DNA of 64,000 nt from Emiliania huxleyi CCMP1516. Lineage: Eukaryota > Haptophyta > Isochrysidales > Noelaerhabdaceae. The position numbers and the translations under genes were made by a program. Positions 61,967 through 64,000 of this stretch are shown in pieces. The notes under the pieces were generated by a model that saw nothing but the letters and a program-made list of their open reading frames with translations, did not search any database and had not been told where the DNA came from. Location of the stretch: the NCBI RefSeq assembly GCF_000372725.1, contig NW_005201092.1, positions 1,160,894 through 1,224,893 of the forward strand. Reading direction: 5' to 3'. Numbering within the stretch: the stretch's first letter is position 1; each line of letters opens with the position of its first letter.

Positions 61967-62460
61967 CTTCTAAGGACTCGAAATCGCGCTCTCTCCCAAC
62001 CAGTCGACGCCGGCTCTCAGTGAGTACATTTAAAGTTTTGCTTTGGTGGGCCCCAAGTAAACTTGTAGCGGCCTTGCTCGTTCGTCAAAGACGGTGCATC
62101 CTCGAGTAAATTTGTACTTGCCGTGCTCGTCATATATGTCCTTCCGTTCCTCTGTTTGAATGCACTTTCTCTCCTCTCGCTGTTTCACCTCCTCCTTCCC
62201 CTTGTCACTCTTCTCTCCAGCCTGCTGCATCGCTGACGAACCAAACTTTTAATCAAACTTAAGTTTGTCCAGTGTCGGGGATGAAGAACCATCCTTCCTC
62301 CCTCCCCCCCCCCCCGCATCCCCCTCCCTCCCTCCCTCCCTCCCTCCCCCCCGCACCCCCCTCCCTCCCTCCCACCCTTTCCTGTGCGAAGAGAGCGCGT
62401 TTAGCCGCCCCGGGGCCCAAAAATCAAAGGTGTGTGTCGTGTGAGTCTGGGGGCGAGACC
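61965..62460. repeat. Segmental duplication B, copy 2 (upstream of the AP2 gene)
   Basis: Matches 59878-60342 with small indels (for example CTTGTAGCGGCC versus CTTGTAGGCGGCC) and an expanded CCCTCCCTCCC tract. Ends about 80 bp before the start codon at 62542. Confidence 0.86.
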
Positions 62461-62541
62461 GCACCAGACGGTACCAGCCTGAGCCTGGAGCGGCTGCCTG
62501 AGCGGCTCGCCCTCTCTCTTCTCCCGTTGCACCTACCTGCC

Positions 62542-64000
62542 ATGTCCATCTCCAAGTCCTTTCGCTACCAGGCCGAGTCTAGCGGGCTGCACCCAGACAG
62601 GTCGCTCTGCCCCTATTGTGGAGCGCGAAAGCGAATGCACGTCTGCCGCTGGGCGTGGCCGAGCAGCCGAAACAGCAGCAGAGCCGTAATCAGTGCGGCA
62701 TCGCCTGCAGCTGCCCAGGCACACAGCGGCGGCAGCGTCCGCATCAACCTGTCCGAGCTTACGCCTGCTGTTCCCGAGGCTGCCGGCCATTCTCCGGTCG
62801 AGTCGGACTGGCTCAGCGACGGGCCTCGCGTTGGGGCTAGGGTGCTGCGGCGCCTCAAGGGCCACGGGCACGTCCATGCCGTGGTTCAGCTCTACCTGCC
62901 GGCGGGCGCGGATGACGAGCCCGCGCTTTGGCGCATCCGGCATGCGGACGGGGATGAAGAGGATCTGGTGCGCACACCCAGCCTCATCGCCGTCAGCACC
63001 GCCTCGTCGCTGCACCGCCCCTCGGGACCGCTATGCCTCACCCTCCCCTCGCCTCCGCTCGCACAGGAGGAGTACGAGCTGCTCGAGGCGCTGCAGCGCT
63101 TCGCCACCAGTCGTGCGGGCAGGGCCAGGGCGGCGGCGGAGGCGGCGGGTGGACACGCGCGGGTGGCGGGGCAGGCGGAGACGTCAAGCTCGGGAGGGCC
63201 AGTGCGGGCGGCAGCGGCGGCAGGGGTTGCGGACGACGCGGAGGGAGAGACGGCGGAGGAGGCGGAGGCGGAGGCGGGCTCAGCAGGTTTTACCGCCTCG
63301 CCGCCGCCTCCGCCGCCTCCGCCGCACAGGGAGGCTGCACCCGCCGCGCCGCTCGTGACAGAGGCGGAGGGGCTACGCTTGCACCTCTCCAGCAGCAGCA
63401 GCACCGGGTACAAGGGCGTGCGCGCGGACAGGAGCCGCTTCAAGGCGCAGCGCAGGGTGGGTGGAAGGCTGCTCTCCATCGGCACCTTCAACACGGCGGT
63501 GGAGGCGGCGGTGGCGTGGGCGCGTGCGGTCGGCGAGTACCAGCCTCCGACGGTGGCGACGGAGGCGGACGGGCTGCGGCTGCACCTCTCGAGCAGCAGC
63601 AACGCCGGCTACAGGTGCGTGTTCCAGCACGCCTCTGGCCGCAGGAGCCGCTTCCAGGCGCAGCACAAGGTGAACGGACGAAAGGTCTCCCTCGGCTACT
63701 TCGACACGGCGGTGGAGGCGGCGGTGGCATACGCGCGGGCGGTCGGGCAGACGGAGGCGGCAGGCGCGGCGGAGGAGGGCGACGAAGTAGGCGGCGAGGA
63801 GGAGGGCGGCGAGGAGGGCGGGTGGAGCGGTGGCGGCGAGGAGGAGAGCCACTTCCAGGTGGGAGGCCGCGTCGCTGTACAGTACTCTGACGGCGCCTTG
63901 TACCCGGGCGAGGTCGTGGGCTTTGACGGTGCGTCGAGCCTGTACTCGGTGCGGTGCGACGACGGCGAGTTGCTGGAGGACGTCTCGCTGCACGAGATGC
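62542..64000 (+). CDS. AP2-domain protein with Tudor-like segments (partial, runs off the window)
   Basis: One continuous frame of 486 codons without a stop up to the window end. Near the N-terminus is a small zinc-binding-like cluster: CPYC (23-26), His33, Cys35. Residues about 95-150 (VGARVLRRLKGHGHVHAVVQ...WRIRHADGDEEDL) and about 437-486 (FQVGGRVAVQYSDGALYPGE...YSVRCDDGELLEDV) read like Tudor/chromo-barrel modules. Two AP2 domains lie at about 288-335 (GYKGVRADRSRFKAQRRV, LLSIGTFNTAVEAAVAWARA) and 354-404 (AGYRCVFQHASGRRSRFQAQ, VSLGYFDTAVEAAVAYARA). Likely a DNA-binding transcription factor or chromatin protein. In the second AP2 the usual GVR/GVY is CVF. No intron seen. Confidence 0.85.
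   Translation, partial: MSISKSFRYQAESSGLHPDRSLCPYCGARKRMHVCRWAWPSSRNSSRAVISAASPAAAQAHSGGSVRINLSELTPAVPEAAGHSPVESDWLSDGPRVGARVLRRLKGHGHVHAVVQLYLPAGADDEPALWRIRHADGDEEDLVRTPSLIAVSTASSLHRPSGPLCLTLPSPPLAQEEYELLEALQRFATSRAGRARAAAEAAGGHARVAGQAETSSSGGPVRAAAAAGVADDAEGETAEEAEAEAGSAGFTASPPPPPPPPHREAAPAAPLVTEAEGLRLHLSSSSSTGYKGVRADRSRFKAQRRVGGRLLSIGTFNTAVEAAVAWARAVGEYQPPTVATEADGLRLHLSSSSNAGYRCVFQHASGRRSRFQAQHKVNGRKVSLGYFDTAVEAAVAYARAVGQTEAAGAAEEGDEVGGEEEGGEEGGWSGGGEEESHFQVGGRVAVQYSDGALYPGEVVGFDGASSLYSVRCDDGELLEDVSLHEM

Overview
This is nuclear DNA from a GC-rich eukaryotic alga, most likely a haptophyte of the Emiliania/Gephyrocapsa type. The reasons are: short multi-exon genes with a very high share of GC-AG introns (19 of the 31 introns I could place by reading frame); AP2 domains, ankyrin-like 'LPLHxA..AYPEAAKEKD' repeats and kelch/F-box families of the kind known from haptophytes; a small protein with a layered plastid-targeting leader; TTAGGG-like repeats inside introns; and large amounts of low-complexity DNA. 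The species is inferred, not proven. A 100-N assembly gap lies at 40327-40426.

Layout. 1-8.7 kb: the start of an HSP70-family gene (-) diverging from a COQ2-type prenyltransferase (+), an Mpv17/PMP22-family gene (+), and a 970-residue ORF with a phage-like C5 cytosine methyltransferase domain (-) whose 5' end is copied at 35.6 kb. 8.8-25 kb: F-box/RCC1 gene (+), ankyrin/coiled-coil/RING gene (-), an unknown intronless gene (+), a CS-ZZ-CS co-chaperone-like gene (-), a plastid or secretory membrane protein (+), an EF-hand protein (-) and a 2-oxoglutarate dioxygenase (+). 25-33 kb: USP14/UBP6 (-), a decayed phospholipase D-like gene (-) and an EGF-repeat/exostosin (GT47) gene (+). 33-44 kb is accessory and repeat-rich: minisatellites, a copy of the methyltransferase-ORF 5' block, a 5'-truncated LINE-like insertion with a 13-bp target duplication, a kelch gene, a Ty1/copia remnant, a long palindrome, a truncated kelch copy and a broken amino-acid transporter. 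44-64 kb: an ankyrin/HET-like/LRR gene (+), a PDE12-like fragment (-), a plastid protein (+), eRF1 (+), divergent NSE2 (-) and SET-domain (+) genes, a possible tyrosine-recombinase-like gene (+), an F-box-like gene and an AP2/Tudor-like gene that runs off the end.

The strongest non-standard signal is a family of very short introns (about 53-75 nt) in the HSP70, CS-ZZ-CS, USP14 and exostosin genes. Each consists of a duplicated piece of exon edge (about 22-28 bp) plus a small repeat: an 11-bp unit built on CCTTCTAGGAA, a TTAGGG/TCAGGG-like hexamer array, or an AT-rich palindrome. Removing one duplicate plus the repeat restores an uninterrupted conserved protein. Several of these units are themselves tandemly amplified. 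An 11-bp period also recurs in unrelated minisatellites across the window. This looks like recent, continuing intron gain by short tandem duplication or by introner-like elements.

The genes are not arranged in a pathway. They are mostly housekeeping and regulatory genes: translation termination, ubiquitin and SUMO, ubiquinone synthesis, chaperones.
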